Origin: Mugil cephalus | Lineage: Eukaryota > Chordata > Actinopteri > Mugiliformes > Mugilidae | Direction of reading: 5' to 3' | Assembly: GCF_022458985.1 (NCBI RefSeq) | Contig: NC_061790.1 | Coordinates: forward strand, 14,736,397 to 14,800,396 | DNA: 64,000 nt | In this document: one piece after another, positions 34,301 to 45,680 of the stretch | Numbering within the stretch: position 1 is the first letter of the stretch | How the letters are laid out: every line of letters starts with the position of its first letter | The notes under the pieces: model-generated | Told to the model about the DNA's origin: nothing | Databases searched by the model: none | The model's input: the letters and a program-made list of their open reading frames with translations, nothing else | Position numbers and translations under genes: made by a program

Positions 34301-37300
34301 TATACACTGTCATAAAGAATTCAATCAATAGTATGAATCACATCAGGGCAGATAAATGTTTCGTCTTGTCTTTTAGGTGAGAGCGACTCGTGACCCTGAG
34401 GTAGCGAAGAAGTGCTTGGCGGCCATTGAGGAGTGTTCCCGAACCAGAGAGGGCAACCTTTTAGCCCTGGCTGTGGAGGCAGCACGAGCCAGGTTAAAAC
34501 CACTCACTAGACGCTCTAATGACCACTCTGAAGCTGGGCTATGAACATATGAGGTTTAAAGTTCAAATAGAATTTGAAATCCGATTGCGTCGGTCACTTC
34601 ACTCGTCAAGGAGATACTTCACTTCTCTCTCCTGCACACGCTACATGATTTGAAAATAATAGCGCAACACATACAACAGAATATTGTTTAGTTTCTCCAC
34701 TTCAGTGAGCATTGAATGCACCAGCTTATGTGATCTAATAGCTCAATAAATGTAAATAAAATGAAAGGCTGGAGTGCAGCCATTAGCTGTAGTACTTAGT
34801 GGTGGAAAAAGACAAAGCAGACAGAGAAACTGGAAGAACAGGGTCAACACAGGGTGCCTGTTTTTCAGCAAGAACTGAAGATGAGATATGAGTGTGCTTG
34901 CTAATGCTGGCCTCAAGGGCTAGAAGAATGTTAAGCGCTGCCTGACAACCCGCTCGAGCTGCTCAGTTTCCTTGTAGACAAGTTTCTTTCATGAGTTATT
35001 TTGCAAGTATTGATGCTGATGTAATCATCCACGTGATAAATGCAAATTAATATCAAACACGTTTGATAGTAACAAGGGTTATCTTGAGTCTGCAAGCAGT
35101 TAGGGAGTTTTACTGAAGGTTTGTAAATCTCACTTTGAAATAATTTGGCACCAAGCGAGGTCTGGATGTGATTTCTCCTCCATGACTGTAATCTGAGCCC
35201 AGCCGGCATTCACAATGGCAGAATACACAACTGCTTGCTATGCTCTTTGAAACACAATGCTGCTGTTGAAATTACTAATCTTTCACTTCTTAATCTGCAT
35301 AAGCGATATTGTGCCATTAGTCCTGGAAAAAGAAAAAGAAATTAGCTTTGATTGGATATGGGCTTTGTAAAATGAGTGTGAACAAAACGAATAATCGCCC
35401 TGCCTTGCATTATTTATCAGTAGGGCATGAAAACAGTAAAGAATGTGCAGGCTGCTTCTGTCTTTAGATGCTCGGTGGGTGAAATAACTGATGCCATGAA
35501 GAAAGTGTTTGGTGAACACAAAGCCAGCACCAGGATGGTGAGCGGTGCTTACCGCAGCGAGTTTGGAGAACATGAAGAGATCACCCTGGCCCACAATAGG
35601 TAGAGACGCCTGTAAACGGCGCAATCGTTATCTTCATTAAGTACAGACCGATCCTTTGACAGCTTGAGTCACACTGCGTTTTTTCATTTTTTTTTTACCT
35701 CCAAAATCAGAGTTACTGAGTTTAAGAAGCACGAAGGCAGAAACCCTCGACTGCTGGTGGCAAAGATGGGTCAGGACGGCCACGACAGGGGTGCCAAAGT
35801 CATCGCCACTGGCTTTGCCGACCTGGGCTTTGACGTGGACATCGGGCCACTGTTTCAGGTCAGTGTCATACAAAGGAATGAAACAACTAAGTGATTTCAA
35901 GATAACATCGAACGAAGGCTTTGCATTAATATTCAACCTGGGCGGTCTAATTTGTCAAGCTAATGAGAGAATGTTTAAAAAGGCTTACACTAGTAATGAA
36001 CAGATCACTTGCGCTGCTTTTTCCCTTTTTGGCAGTCAATTTAAAGTAGTGGTTGTGTATTTTTTTTCTGAATGAATGAATGAATTGCACTGCTTATGCA
36101 AGTTCACCCGGTAGGCGGTCTTAAATGTGACCCGGGACACAGGACATTTGTGCTTACTAACAGTAATCTTCTGTGCTTCCTGGTTCAGGCCTGTACTTTT
36201 ATCTGGCCAGGACAACAGGGTTCATGTGAGAAGAAAGAGCTATTCATCTAAATTTTTGAGAAAAAAAAATGCATTTAAAAAATTTGGGTCAGCTATTGCA
36301 GGCAATTGTCAGTGTTAAAGAGCAATGAAGTAAATATAGAAGGTCCAGTCAATATTCCCAGTTAGTATATGTGACTTGAGAAGTCATTATTCATTTGAGA
36401 CAGACCAACAGTAAGTGTTTAAAGATACCTTGATAGATCGCAGATGTGATCTTCTGATATGATTTTTCTTAGAATGTCAACAGCAGAAACAACCAGCTCT
36501 TTGTACTGAATATTGTCCAAATTGGCTCCTGGATTAAAAAAAACAACAACCGCAGTTGGTGCTTTATTGAAACCACACTCAAGCTGGTTATAAAACAGAA
36601 TATGAAAATTAAAATCAAGGTCTCATCTATTTACTCAGATTTAATTTGTTATTCGTGTTTTCGTTTAATGGCATAATGAAAACAGAGAGGCCCTTATCTA
36701 ATGTGATTTTTAATTACGCAAAGGTGGCGGGGACAGGTTACAGTTCTGGATCTTCCTCTTTCAAAATGCAAGATCACTCAAGTGTCACAGCTGCAGACAA
36801 ACATCCTCCAAGTGTTGTCTTAAATATCAGCAGATAAGCTCGTATTCCATGTGCGCCCTACGGTCACAGCTGCAACACTTCATTGGCATCATTTCCCAGC
36901 CACTGAGCACATGGTCTGGCATTCGCAGCCTCTGGGGCTGGTAACATTGCAAATGTTATTATGTTATTTTTAAAACAGCAAACAAGGGCCTGGAATCAGC
37001 CAGTGTTGAAACGCTCGGTTAAGTACTCTTACATGTGACCCTGTGAACATCAACTAAAGACAGGGTCAATGGAAAATCATCTAAGCCTTTGTGCGCACTT
37101 GCCACTTATGATATACTGCTCGAAAGATCTCAATGGGGAAAAAAGTCATGCTCTATATTTATACTGATGTAGCTGGGTACTGTGTTAGGAACTAAAGGAT
37201 GCCACATGATGAACTTACAGATGGTTGAATTCAAGACACCCCAAAAGTCAAATCAACCCTTATGCCCTATTTTCAAAATGTTATTTAGTAGTTTGTATGG

Positions 37301-38809
37301 CTCCCACATGCTCGGGGTACAGGGCCCCCTAGAGGACATCGGGCCCTCAGGCCACCCCTCAAGAAGCCTGTTTCTGCATACAATAGCTTGTTGATGCGTT
37401 TACTTTTATTTCTAATCATTTTTCCACCTCCCGCTCGGTTGTGCTGTTCCACCCTTCGCCTCTCGTCGGATCAAACAGACTCCCCTCGAGGTCGCCCAGC
37501 AGGCGGTCGATGCAGACGTCCACTGCGTCGGGGTCAGCACGCTTGCCGCGGGGCACAAGACCCTGGTCCCGGAGCTCATCAAGGAACTCCGAAAGCTCAA
37601 CAGGCCGGATATCCTCGTCATCTGTGGAGGCGTCATCCCGCCACAGGTAAGTCCACGTCTTGTTGATCGAGCCGCCGCAAAAGCTGAGCTTGGTGTGTCT
37701 TCTTAATATTTAGCAGATCGTGAATTAATTTAAGTTGACAGTGGAGAGGCACTGACTCACACCACTTCCCACTCAGTTTAAGCAGGAATAAGTCTACATC
37801 ACCTCTAGCGCATCCACTGGCGTTCTCGAAAGGATGTGTAGAATTGTGAACTTGTAATCATTGATTGGTGTGATTATAATTATTACTCTGCGGTCCAATT
37901 TCCTGTCTTCCTGTTCCTGTCAGTCTGCAAAACATTTTCATCCCTTTCCTTCTGAGGGGGCGGTACTATGTAATCACAGAGGAATTGTGTGTAACCATCT
38001 TTCTCTGCCTCTCTACATCATCTTATGAGCCATCATTCACGCAAACCAGAGATTGAGTGTAAACCTTTAAAGTGTCGAGGGATTAAGAAGCCGTGATACC
38101 ATTTTTTCCAGTGTGTCCCACACCATTGCCACAAGTCAGACCCCTTTCTGCTTTCAGATGACTCAGTTTGTTGAATCTGTGGCAGAACCAGTCAGTGGGA
38201 AAGATCACACTCACCAGCATTTAGCAAACTAGTGCAGGTGAAGAGAAAAAGAAGTGAGGAATTTAAACAAAAAGTTCTAAGGGCACACAGAAGACTTTCC
38301 TCATTTTCCATTTTCATCTAAACATTCAAGTGCACGAATATTTTTATCGCCTCATGATCACAGAGAAGTAATAAACTGTAGAGGGGTTGATCAGCACCTT
38401 TTTTTTTTTATCCTCCCTGTTAATATTAGATCTTCTACAGTAGCCTTTCCTTCTGAATGTCATGGGAGAGTACTGCCTCTGGCTGGTACAAAGGGTTATT
38501 TCCTTTTCCTTCCCTTCCCTATTTGCTGCAGTCTTTGCAGCGTGTTCGAGTGTAACTGTTTAGACACAGGCTGCGTCAAAGGCAGCATTCACAGCCGCCA
38601 GTTCTTTGATGTTTGTTTGGTGTGTCTGGGTCTTAAGAGCCACAGATATAAACTCTGTGCCCCCATCTTTGTGTACGCAGGACTACGAGTTCCTGTACCA
38701 GAGCGGTGTATGCGCCATCTTCGGTCCAGGAACCAGGATCCCACGAGCTGCAGTGGAGGTTATTGACAACATCGAGAAAAGCCTAGAAAACATACGTCAG
38801 GCCATGTAG
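25329..38809 (+). CDS. mmut: mmut, methylmalonyl-CoA mutase, mitochondrial
   Basis: Converts (R)-methylmalonyl-CoA to succinyl-CoA with adenosylcobalamin in the mitochondrial matrix, the last step of propionate, odd-chain fat and branched amino acid breakdown. Twelve coding exons: 25329-25725, 25883-26250, 26383-26540, 28612-28783, 28923-29171, 29316-29427, 32705-32820, 34377-34492, 35468-35599, 35711-35858, 37479-37646, 38681-38809. All phases close, giving 754 aa (human 750). The N-terminus is rich in Arg/Ser and lacks acidic residues for about 37 positions, as expected of a matrix targeting peptide. The substrate barrel follows with RGPYPTMY (97-104), [13 protein letters not shown] and [18 protein letters not shown]. 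The C-terminal B12 domain has the DxHxxG motif (D629, H631, G634), then SxL (VSTLAAG) and GG (CGGVIPP) in the next exon. The start was chosen by similarity to human MLRA and because a possible non-coding exon ends near 24666 with an acceptor at 25291-25292. No disruption was seen. Confidence 0.96.
29754..30002. mobile_element. Tc1-derived MITE, copy 1 (mmut intron)
   Basis: Left terminus CACTGATCAGGCATAACATT and an inverted right terminus ending GTCTGAGTGGTGTA. It shares interior words with the copies at 49732 and 52706: TTCTGCTGGGAAACT, GATCCCAAACTG, GGATGCACTGGAACAC, GATCCACAGAGGCCCCTC and CATAGGACCCAAAG. These words derive from the 3' part of a Tc1-like transposase. No open frame. Confidence 0.7.
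30706..31472 (+). pseudogene. Tc1-like transposon relic, lineage A (mmut intron)
   Basis: The DDE-family motif [14 protein letters not shown] is readable near 31090-31130, preceded by a decayed [16 protein letters not shown] that matches the NDPKHTAKAT region of Tc1 transposases. Termini AGATCCATATATTGGA and CTGTCCAAAAATATATGGGC are inverted relatives. Frameshifts and stops throughout. Confidence 0.65.
31668..32500 (-). pseudogene. Tc1-like transposon relic, lineage B (mmut intron)
   Basis: Reads on the minus strand. C-terminal transposase [20 protein letters not shown] (31825-32016) and the preceding [20 protein letters not shown] (32026-32232) are recognisable but in different frames. Termini CAGTACTGTGCACAAGTTTT and (inverse) CTGCCTAAAACATTTGCATA are related inverted repeats. 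At about 830 bp it is shorter than a full Tc1 element, so the 5' part of the transposase has been lost. Confidence 0.75.
33322..33582 (+). repeat. short interspersed repeat, copy 1
   Basis: Shares a collinear 250-bp block with 48543-48789, including ACATGGAGGAG, CTGCAGCCAG, CACCAGGGGGAGCTC and GCTTCA-TTTTGA. The words match a frequent teleost non-coding repeat (SINE or MITE type). It lies in an mmut intron. Confidence 0.65.
36058..36150 (+). repeat. dispersed repeat, short copy
   Basis: TTTTTCTGAATGAATGA, then GTAGGCGGTCTTAAATGTGA and GGGACACA, parallel 48126-48200 (GTAGGCGATCTTTAATGTGA). In an mmut intron. Class unknown. Confidence 0.4.
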
Positions 38810-39399
38810 AAACTCACAATGCAAACTGTCAGCCCATATTTCTGTATAGAATGTTAAAAAAAAAAAAAAAAAGAAAGAAAGAAAAAAGGTCAGAGTTGCC
38901 TTCTCAGTCCTTAATCTGACTTTACTAATAGTTATTTTGAGTTTCTTTTGTTGCTCATTAACATTATCAATCAAAATGTAAAGACTGATTCATTGCAGCA
39001 TGCGTTCACAGCATTAAATACAAAGTTGCTATGTTTGCCGTTATCCTGTAAATATCCTAGAAACAACGCACTCAACAACACTATAAACATACTGTGAACG
39101 GATTACATTCATTGTGAAGTGTCGGCGTGTAATTTACCTATCAGGGCATAATTAGTACCAGTGAAGCAAACAAGGATAGATATAAACTGGCATCAAAACA
39201 AACCTCTTATGAACCATTATCTCTGCCTCTTCTCCTGAAGGATAATGTCATCCCAAACGTGGCCTTCACATTACATCAGTTTCATTTAAACATTTGCTCA
39301 GGTGTAGAAACATGGAACGGTAATCACGATTGATGAAACAGTTGGAAATAATATTTTTTTATTTGTGATTGTGAATCCCATTTAGCGCTCTGTGCTCTA

Positions 39400-39405
39400 A
39401 ATAAA
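39400..39405 (+). terminator. poly(A) signal, mmut
   Basis: AATAAA about 590 nt after the mmut stop, followed by TGTGAGCTTCAGAAATGTGTGT, a GT-rich downstream region. Confidence 0.6.
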
Positions 39406-39730
39406 GTCTGTGAGCTTCAGAAATGTGTGTCACGACTACAGATTGTGTAAACCGCTGCAGTTTTTTCAGGTAGTTGATGTTTTTGCTTGTTTGTTTTCTT
39501 GGGATAAACTGGATTAAGGTTGCGAAGGTTGGGTTGGGAAAGGTTGTGATCAAGATTTTAACTAAATAATAAAGAGATGTGACGTTAGGATGTTTGACCC
39601 CTCACAGTAATTCTATGGAGATGCTGTATCTACATATTAACGTACGGGTCCAGCTGGTTATTGCTAGACTTGGTAGAATCATACACAGCCTGGACTCTTG
39701 AAGAATGTTAATCATTTGTACATATCTTTG

Positions 39731-40445
39731 AGTTGCAAGAGTGTGTGAACCCTTGTCTTTTGTGTGACCCCCTTTGTGCTACAGTAATGGCAACTTAACA
39801 TTTCCGGTAACTGCTGATCAGTCAACTACAGCGACTTGAAGGAATTGGAGTCTCAATATAGAACTGCTTCTGCTCTGAGATGTTGGTGTGTTTTTCTGCA
39901 TGTTTCAGGTCCTCTCACAACATTACTGTTGGGTTAATGTCAGCACTTTGATTTGGCCATTTGAAAACATCCACTTTGTTCTTCTTAAACTGCTCTTTTG
40001 CAACATGACTTGTCTGCTTGGGCTTGTCATCTTGGTGTTTGACACGGTTTTTCTTAAGATTCACAGACGGATGACCTGAGGTTTTCTGTTGGAATTTGTT
40101 GGTATGATTCAGAATTCATTGGTTCATCAATGATAGCATTCTGTCCTGGCCCACATGCATCAAACCGTGCCCAAACAAGGACACCACCACCGCAATGTTT
40201 TAGGGACTGAATGAACCTCTCATCTTTGATATTATCTTCCCACAAAAAAAATCCTAGTGTTCTGGTTTGTCCACATGATGTTTAGCAAACTGCAGGTTGT
40301 CAGAAATGCTTTCTGCTAAATACACCATGATTGATCTATGTTCTCCCGATGGTGGATTCATGAACGTTAACATTAGCCCGTGTCCAAGAGTTACATAGAA
40401 GTTACCCTGGGTTCCTTTGTGACTTCTCAGGTTATTGCGCATTTC
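39731..40445 (-). pseudogene. Tc1-like transposon relic, lineage C
   Basis: The minus strand encodes HCGGGVLVWARFDACGPGQN and then DEPMNSESYQQI (40054-40245), the decayed HGGGS-MVWG region of a Tc1 transposase; 40254-40442 holds a more N-terminal part (LRSHKGTQGNFYVTL and NPPSGEHRSIM). The left edge TTGCAAGAGTGTGTGAACCC resembles a known fish Tc1 terminus. Right edge not found. Confidence 0.65.
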
Positions 40446-41355
40446 TTTTTTGCTAAATGCGTTTCAGCCTTACTAGGGCATAGATGTCTTCAACTTTAGC
40501 AATATCTGTTCAAAAAGCATATCAACCACTGATCTTTTCCGCTCCACTCTGGAAAATGTACAACCCCAAACAAGTCTGCTATTTTGTCATTGAAAGCGGT
40601 ACAGAGACCTCATATCAGATGTTGAAAGTCAGAACTCTTATTGTTTTTTCATGAAACGTATAGGTTCACGTTTATGTTGGCTCCTCGACTGTTTTGTATG
40701 TGGCCTTGCAATTTCACACACATGGACTGATGTGGATGAATTCCACATTTGTGGTTTTCAGTGACTCCTCTTGACAGCGTCTGATTGGATAGCCATGGAA
40801 TTCGGTACAGACGTTCCCTGACTCACTGCCATTTTTTAATAAAGTTAATCAATTCATGCAGCAGAACCAGAGATATTCCACTTTTTTATTCCACATGCAC
40901 AAGGTTTTCAAATTCATACTTCCCTATGGTACTTCGTGCTTAATGCTAATAAACAAATGTTAACATGATATCACAATAAGCAGGAAGATTATCATGGTAA
41001 TCATAAACCTTGTCAAACTTAGACTTCCTAATATGGCCATTTGTCCATATATGAGATACTTGTACACGTTGTGTATATCTTGCTGTTGACGATTTGTATC
41101 AGGCATCAGACAGTGACCCTACATATTTCTAAGTTTTTGTCATGAAGTCAAGCCTCTCTTCTCTCTTGCACATTCTTGATTCCTTTTCTGGCCTCCTCTG
41201 CTCTGCTCTCATCTCCCACCTAAAATAGAAGCAGAGGAGGTGAAGAACAGACCCGAGGAGAGCTGAGACTACAGATATTTAACAAAAAGATGATTTTAAA
41301 ATAATTTAAAAAACAGGGGCCATTGACTGTGTTTCACCACTTATGCATTTGTCTA

Positions 41356-42060
41356 GGGCCAGTGTCACTACTGGTAGCATGACTCGATACCTGGACACTA
41401 CGGAGGCTGCACAGGTAGTCCAACTCCTCCAGGACGGCACAGTGTCGGGAATGGAGAAGATTCCAGGAGACAGGCAGTTACTCTAGGAAAGCTGGACAGG
41501 GCTGCAGAAGGTCCTCATTCCCGTCACCAGGACCGGTAACTACTCATTTGAGCAAAGAGGGACAGGATGAGCACTGCCAGAGAACTAAAAAATGACTCCT
41601 TCACCTCCCGGTACCATGGATCTCAATAGGCATTTGCTATAGAACAACATAAATTCATGCCCTGTGTTTTTCACAGATGAGAGCAGGTTCATCCTGACCA
41701 CATGTGACAGACGTGAAAGGGTGGAGAAAACGTGGAGACCGTTATGCTGTCTGTAGCATCGAATAGCAGGACAGGTTTGGTTATGTACATGTATAATGCC
41801 TCCCCAGACCAAAATGATAGTCTGGGGAGGCATTATACATGGAGGGATGGTTCAATTTCTACAGGCTGCAATGCTCTAGGTATCGTGATGAACTACACTG
41901 GTGTTGTAGGTCCTGGTTTCCTCCTGGTGCACAACAATGTACGGCCTCATGTGGAGAGAGTATGCAGGCAGTTCCCAAAGGGTGAAGGAATTGATTTCAT
42001 TGACTGGCCCCCGTATTCACCTGACTTGAATCCAACAGGACACCTCTAGCACATGTGGGC
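41356..42060 (+). pseudogene. Tc1-like transposon relic, lineage D
   Basis: The plus strand reads VHNNVRPHVERVCRQFPKGE and WPPYSPDLNPTGHL near the 3' end (41732-42049), the second and third parts of the catalytic triad region of a Tc1 transposase, with the expected Glu of SPDLNPIEHLW replaced by Gly. The 5' end begins GGCCAGTGTCACTACTGG and includes TGCACAGGTAGTCCAACTCC. An internal deletion lies near 41590-41620, and stops are present. Confidence 0.75.
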
Positions 42061-45000
42061 ATGCATGCATCCATCCATCCAGCATAATAGTGCTCCTGAC
42101 AACTGATAGACTGTACGTCAACCAGTCAACAACATGACTACGGACAGGTGAAGTGAAAAACACTGATTATCTGGTCATAATGGTACATTTGTATTCACAA
42201 GTGTCATAATATTCCCAGTTGTGTTCCGTGCCTCTTATCCGTAACCTGTGACTAAAAGTATTCCTCAGGTTACATCTGCACCTCCTTGCTCGTACTCCCT
42301 TCGACAAGCCTCCTCTCTCCTCAAGATGCATTTTTGAACTTTGAGACATCCATCAAGATGATGCACGCCGGTCGATTTCTGTGTCACAGGTATGGAGGCA
42401 GAGGGTGAGTTTTCATCAGTTTTTCTTTAGGAACTGATGACACTGTTGCCCACATTCTCGCCACGCACATGAACATGGCTGTGATTTATTTAGTTTTGGT
42501 CTCGACGGGATGCCATGCTATTCTCAAGCTGTATCTGAAGAGCATACTGGGCATATGGGATGTCAAGTGAGGAAGATGTATGCAAATGCGGACACGGACA
42601 TTGTTTCCACTTCGCTCTGATGGATTTATACAACAGCTGAATACATCTCCTTCACTTAACAGTGACAAAGAGATGGACTTGAATTCACAATGGGCACCAG
42701 CATGTCATCTTCAACTCGTTCACTGTTCATAATGCAGATGAGAGGAGGACTCATGCAATTTTGTCAGGGTGTAGTCATCGTCCACGACTTTACCGTATTC
42801 ATTAAATGTTTATTCTCAAACATGACCAATGAATTGTGTACATAAATATGTTCAGGATTCGGAGCTCTACATTTACAAAATAGTTCAGCACTGTCAACAG
42901 CAGTCACAAGTTGCAAGAAAAAAAATATGCTACACAAGAAAATTCAAATAAAAATATACAATATACATTTACTATATAAAACACAGTTCATTACAGGTAC
43001 AGGTGAAAAATGTGGAAGGAACGTCCCCTCTAACACGCTATGATTTAATACTACATAAGACATTTGAATCTAACGCACAAATTCAATGATTATCTCCTCC
43101 GGTTGTTTTGGGTGTGCATTGAAAAATACATCTGAAAAAAAAAAAAAAAAAAAAAACGTGGATTGGACCAACCTGCGCAACAATTTAGGGAGGCTTCTGG
43201 TAGACCTCAAAGGAACCTTATATTGGAAACAATCCAGTAGTCTGTGGCGAGAGACAAACAATGAACATGAATTGAATTGTGCAACGAATACACACACTGT
43301 ATTTTGCAATTTTTTGCAAACCTGTTGTAGCTAGAGGCTGATGATGTGTTTTTTTCACAAGACAAGAAATGGTGCTTAATGACACTTTATTCATTTTACA
43401 ACAAAGTTAAATGGTCAAACTACACAACACATAATTGTTTGACTCTTTGTGCATTTATTCAGAAATAAGTTCCCATGGCGGTCTACCAGAAAGTCCTGGG
43501 CCTTCACCTCTTTATCTCTGTGAAGGTTCTCAGTCAACCAAGTCCTGATAGAACCAAAAAAAACAAGCTGACAAACAAGGGCAACTGGACTTGTTGGCTT
43601 TCTGGAAGATGCTCCACCACCATACTTTCAAGTAACTTCTCCAAAAATGAGACACTACTACTCCTTCTTCACAAAGAAGCTACTTTGGCGAGCGCACTTC
43701 GAGGAAATCTTCAAGTCCAGACCCTTGGTTTTAGCTTAGTTTTTTTGCTCATGCAGTACTGCCAGATCAGACAGTTTTGAACAAAACTTGGTTTGGTTTG
43801 GGATCATATCAGTGTTTTTTCTTTCTTTCTAATGCTTATTTGCAACTAGACAGAAACTGGAAAGTGTATTTAACCTTCCAAGACTTGTGTCTGTGTGTGT
43901 GCCTGTGTGAGCGCACTCAGTGTGCTCTGCTTGTGCAAATAGGAAGCTGCCTACTATTGTCATCAGTCTGCCGTCACATGTCGAGCAGTTCACAGATTCT
44001 TCCGCACCTGGTAACACATTGAACAGACCTTGGTGTGTTTAAAGGCCCGTTGTCCGAAGGTGAGGTTGCCGTTTCGCAGTTTACCCACCTGCGACGGCAG
44101 AACCAAGACTTGCCGTTGTTGTGATACTAGCTGCAGGAGAACCGAGGCTCAACTCTGTGAATTTAAGATTCCAAGCTTCTCAGGGGAGGGATGCATTTGT
44201 TTGGTCGTTGGTTTACCATTAGTTATTTCTTAAGACTGTCTTAACTCCACCTCCAAGTGTAGATTGTGATTGTTTAACTGTTTGGCTTTCCTTCTCAAGA
44301 ATCAAGGACCAAAGTGGTCAACGTTAAATGCTTCAAATATTCATGTTTGACTTGAAGCAGACAGCCCGATCCAACATGGACCTCTCCAAGCAGAAGCATC
44401 CCTGCAAACTGTGTGACATCACTTCTGTGCAGCAGAGACGTACATGCTTGGAATTCTGCCTTGGTATTTAAACAAAAACAACAACAACAACAAAAAACAT
44501 CAAGCAGTAAGGCCACTGGTATATACCATTTCCAATGGTATCACATGCCTCAAAGTGAGCCTGTGCTTACCAACGCTTCATTTCCCTCCTCACTGGTGCT
44601 AAGTACCTTTGTAACCCAATCAAAAAGTTCAGAAATGAGCTTCAATTCGCAGAAACATCAGTTAGCATGCAGTGTTACATAACGTGTCCCTGTACAACGA
44701 AGTTAGCATCCAGGAAACATAAACTAGAATAACAAGAATACATTACAATAAAACAGGTAGATTTCATAATAGGAGTCATGACCTCATCCGGTTCAGTTCA
44801 AAATGACTTGTGTAAGTGAATGTACTCCATTCAGCAGGGATTGAATTATCTGTCTGTTGATTTATGTAGCATTTTTTAATTGTGCGTAGTTTTGTTTCAA
44901 CGATACTCTTGGAAATGCATTCTGGCCAGCACAGTTTGGGTTAGTTTTCATTGTCAGAATGAAAACAAGATCGGATTCAGTGAGATCGAACAGCGGCAAC

Positions 45001-45174
45001 GTCCGGCTTGACCAACAATCCAGCATTTGTCATTTTTCGCAAACATTTCAAGAGGTACTTTAAGCGACCTCTTCATAAAAAGATACCGATATGGAGCCGC
45101 AAAACAATAAACAAAACACGAATAATTCAAGCAAACAAGCATCTATCACTAATCTTTCCTCTAAATCTCTCCTC

Positions 45175-45180
45175 TTTATT
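45175..45180 (-). terminator. candidate poly(A) signal, opsin
   Basis: TTTATT on the plus strand reads AATAAA on the minus strand, about 500 nt after the opsin stop. Other candidates occur further left (43386). Confidence 0.3.
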
Positions 45181-45680
45181 CTGTGCGCAACACAAGGGTT
45201 TTGTTGTATTCCTTCACACAAGCTTTGGTTTGTTAAATGTGTGCTGTTCTTTGACCCTTAGGTGGCTCCCACTTCACAGCCACTTTCTCACACTCCTGGA
45301 TAATTGTAAACCTTTACAGTGCATGACAAATGACAAAATGAAAATGAGTTTACAACTGTAACTTCTTCAATAACACAGTTTTACTCAGCGGTGAGCACGG
45401 ATCTGTTTCTGGGCACCAGTGTTGTAAGAGCAGTGTACCAACTGTGAGCATATGTCTAACTCTATTCTATAGTGTTTGTTGGCTGAACTTTCATAACATT
45501 TAATACATCGTGAGGACACACGCTCTCAGCCAGAAAAGACACCAGTATTACCCTGTTATATTACTGCACAGCTGCTTTCTATCTTGGCAAGGCTTGTGAA
45601 ATAACACGTTATGAAGCTCCACAGTTTCTCCTGAAGTGTGTGTTCCAAAGGAATTAACAAAAGAAAAAAAAAACAGTCTT

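Larger units (their letters stand above)
38810..45680. other. mmut 3' UTR, intergenic transposon relics, opsin 3' flank
   Basis: The mmut tail runs to about 39420. Two Tc1 relics follow (39731 and 41356). From about 42100 to 45680 I see no gene; part of it is the 3' UTR of the minus-strand opsin, with a candidate poly(A) signal at 45175-45180. Short A and T runs (for example 43134-43156) are present. Confidence 0.5.
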
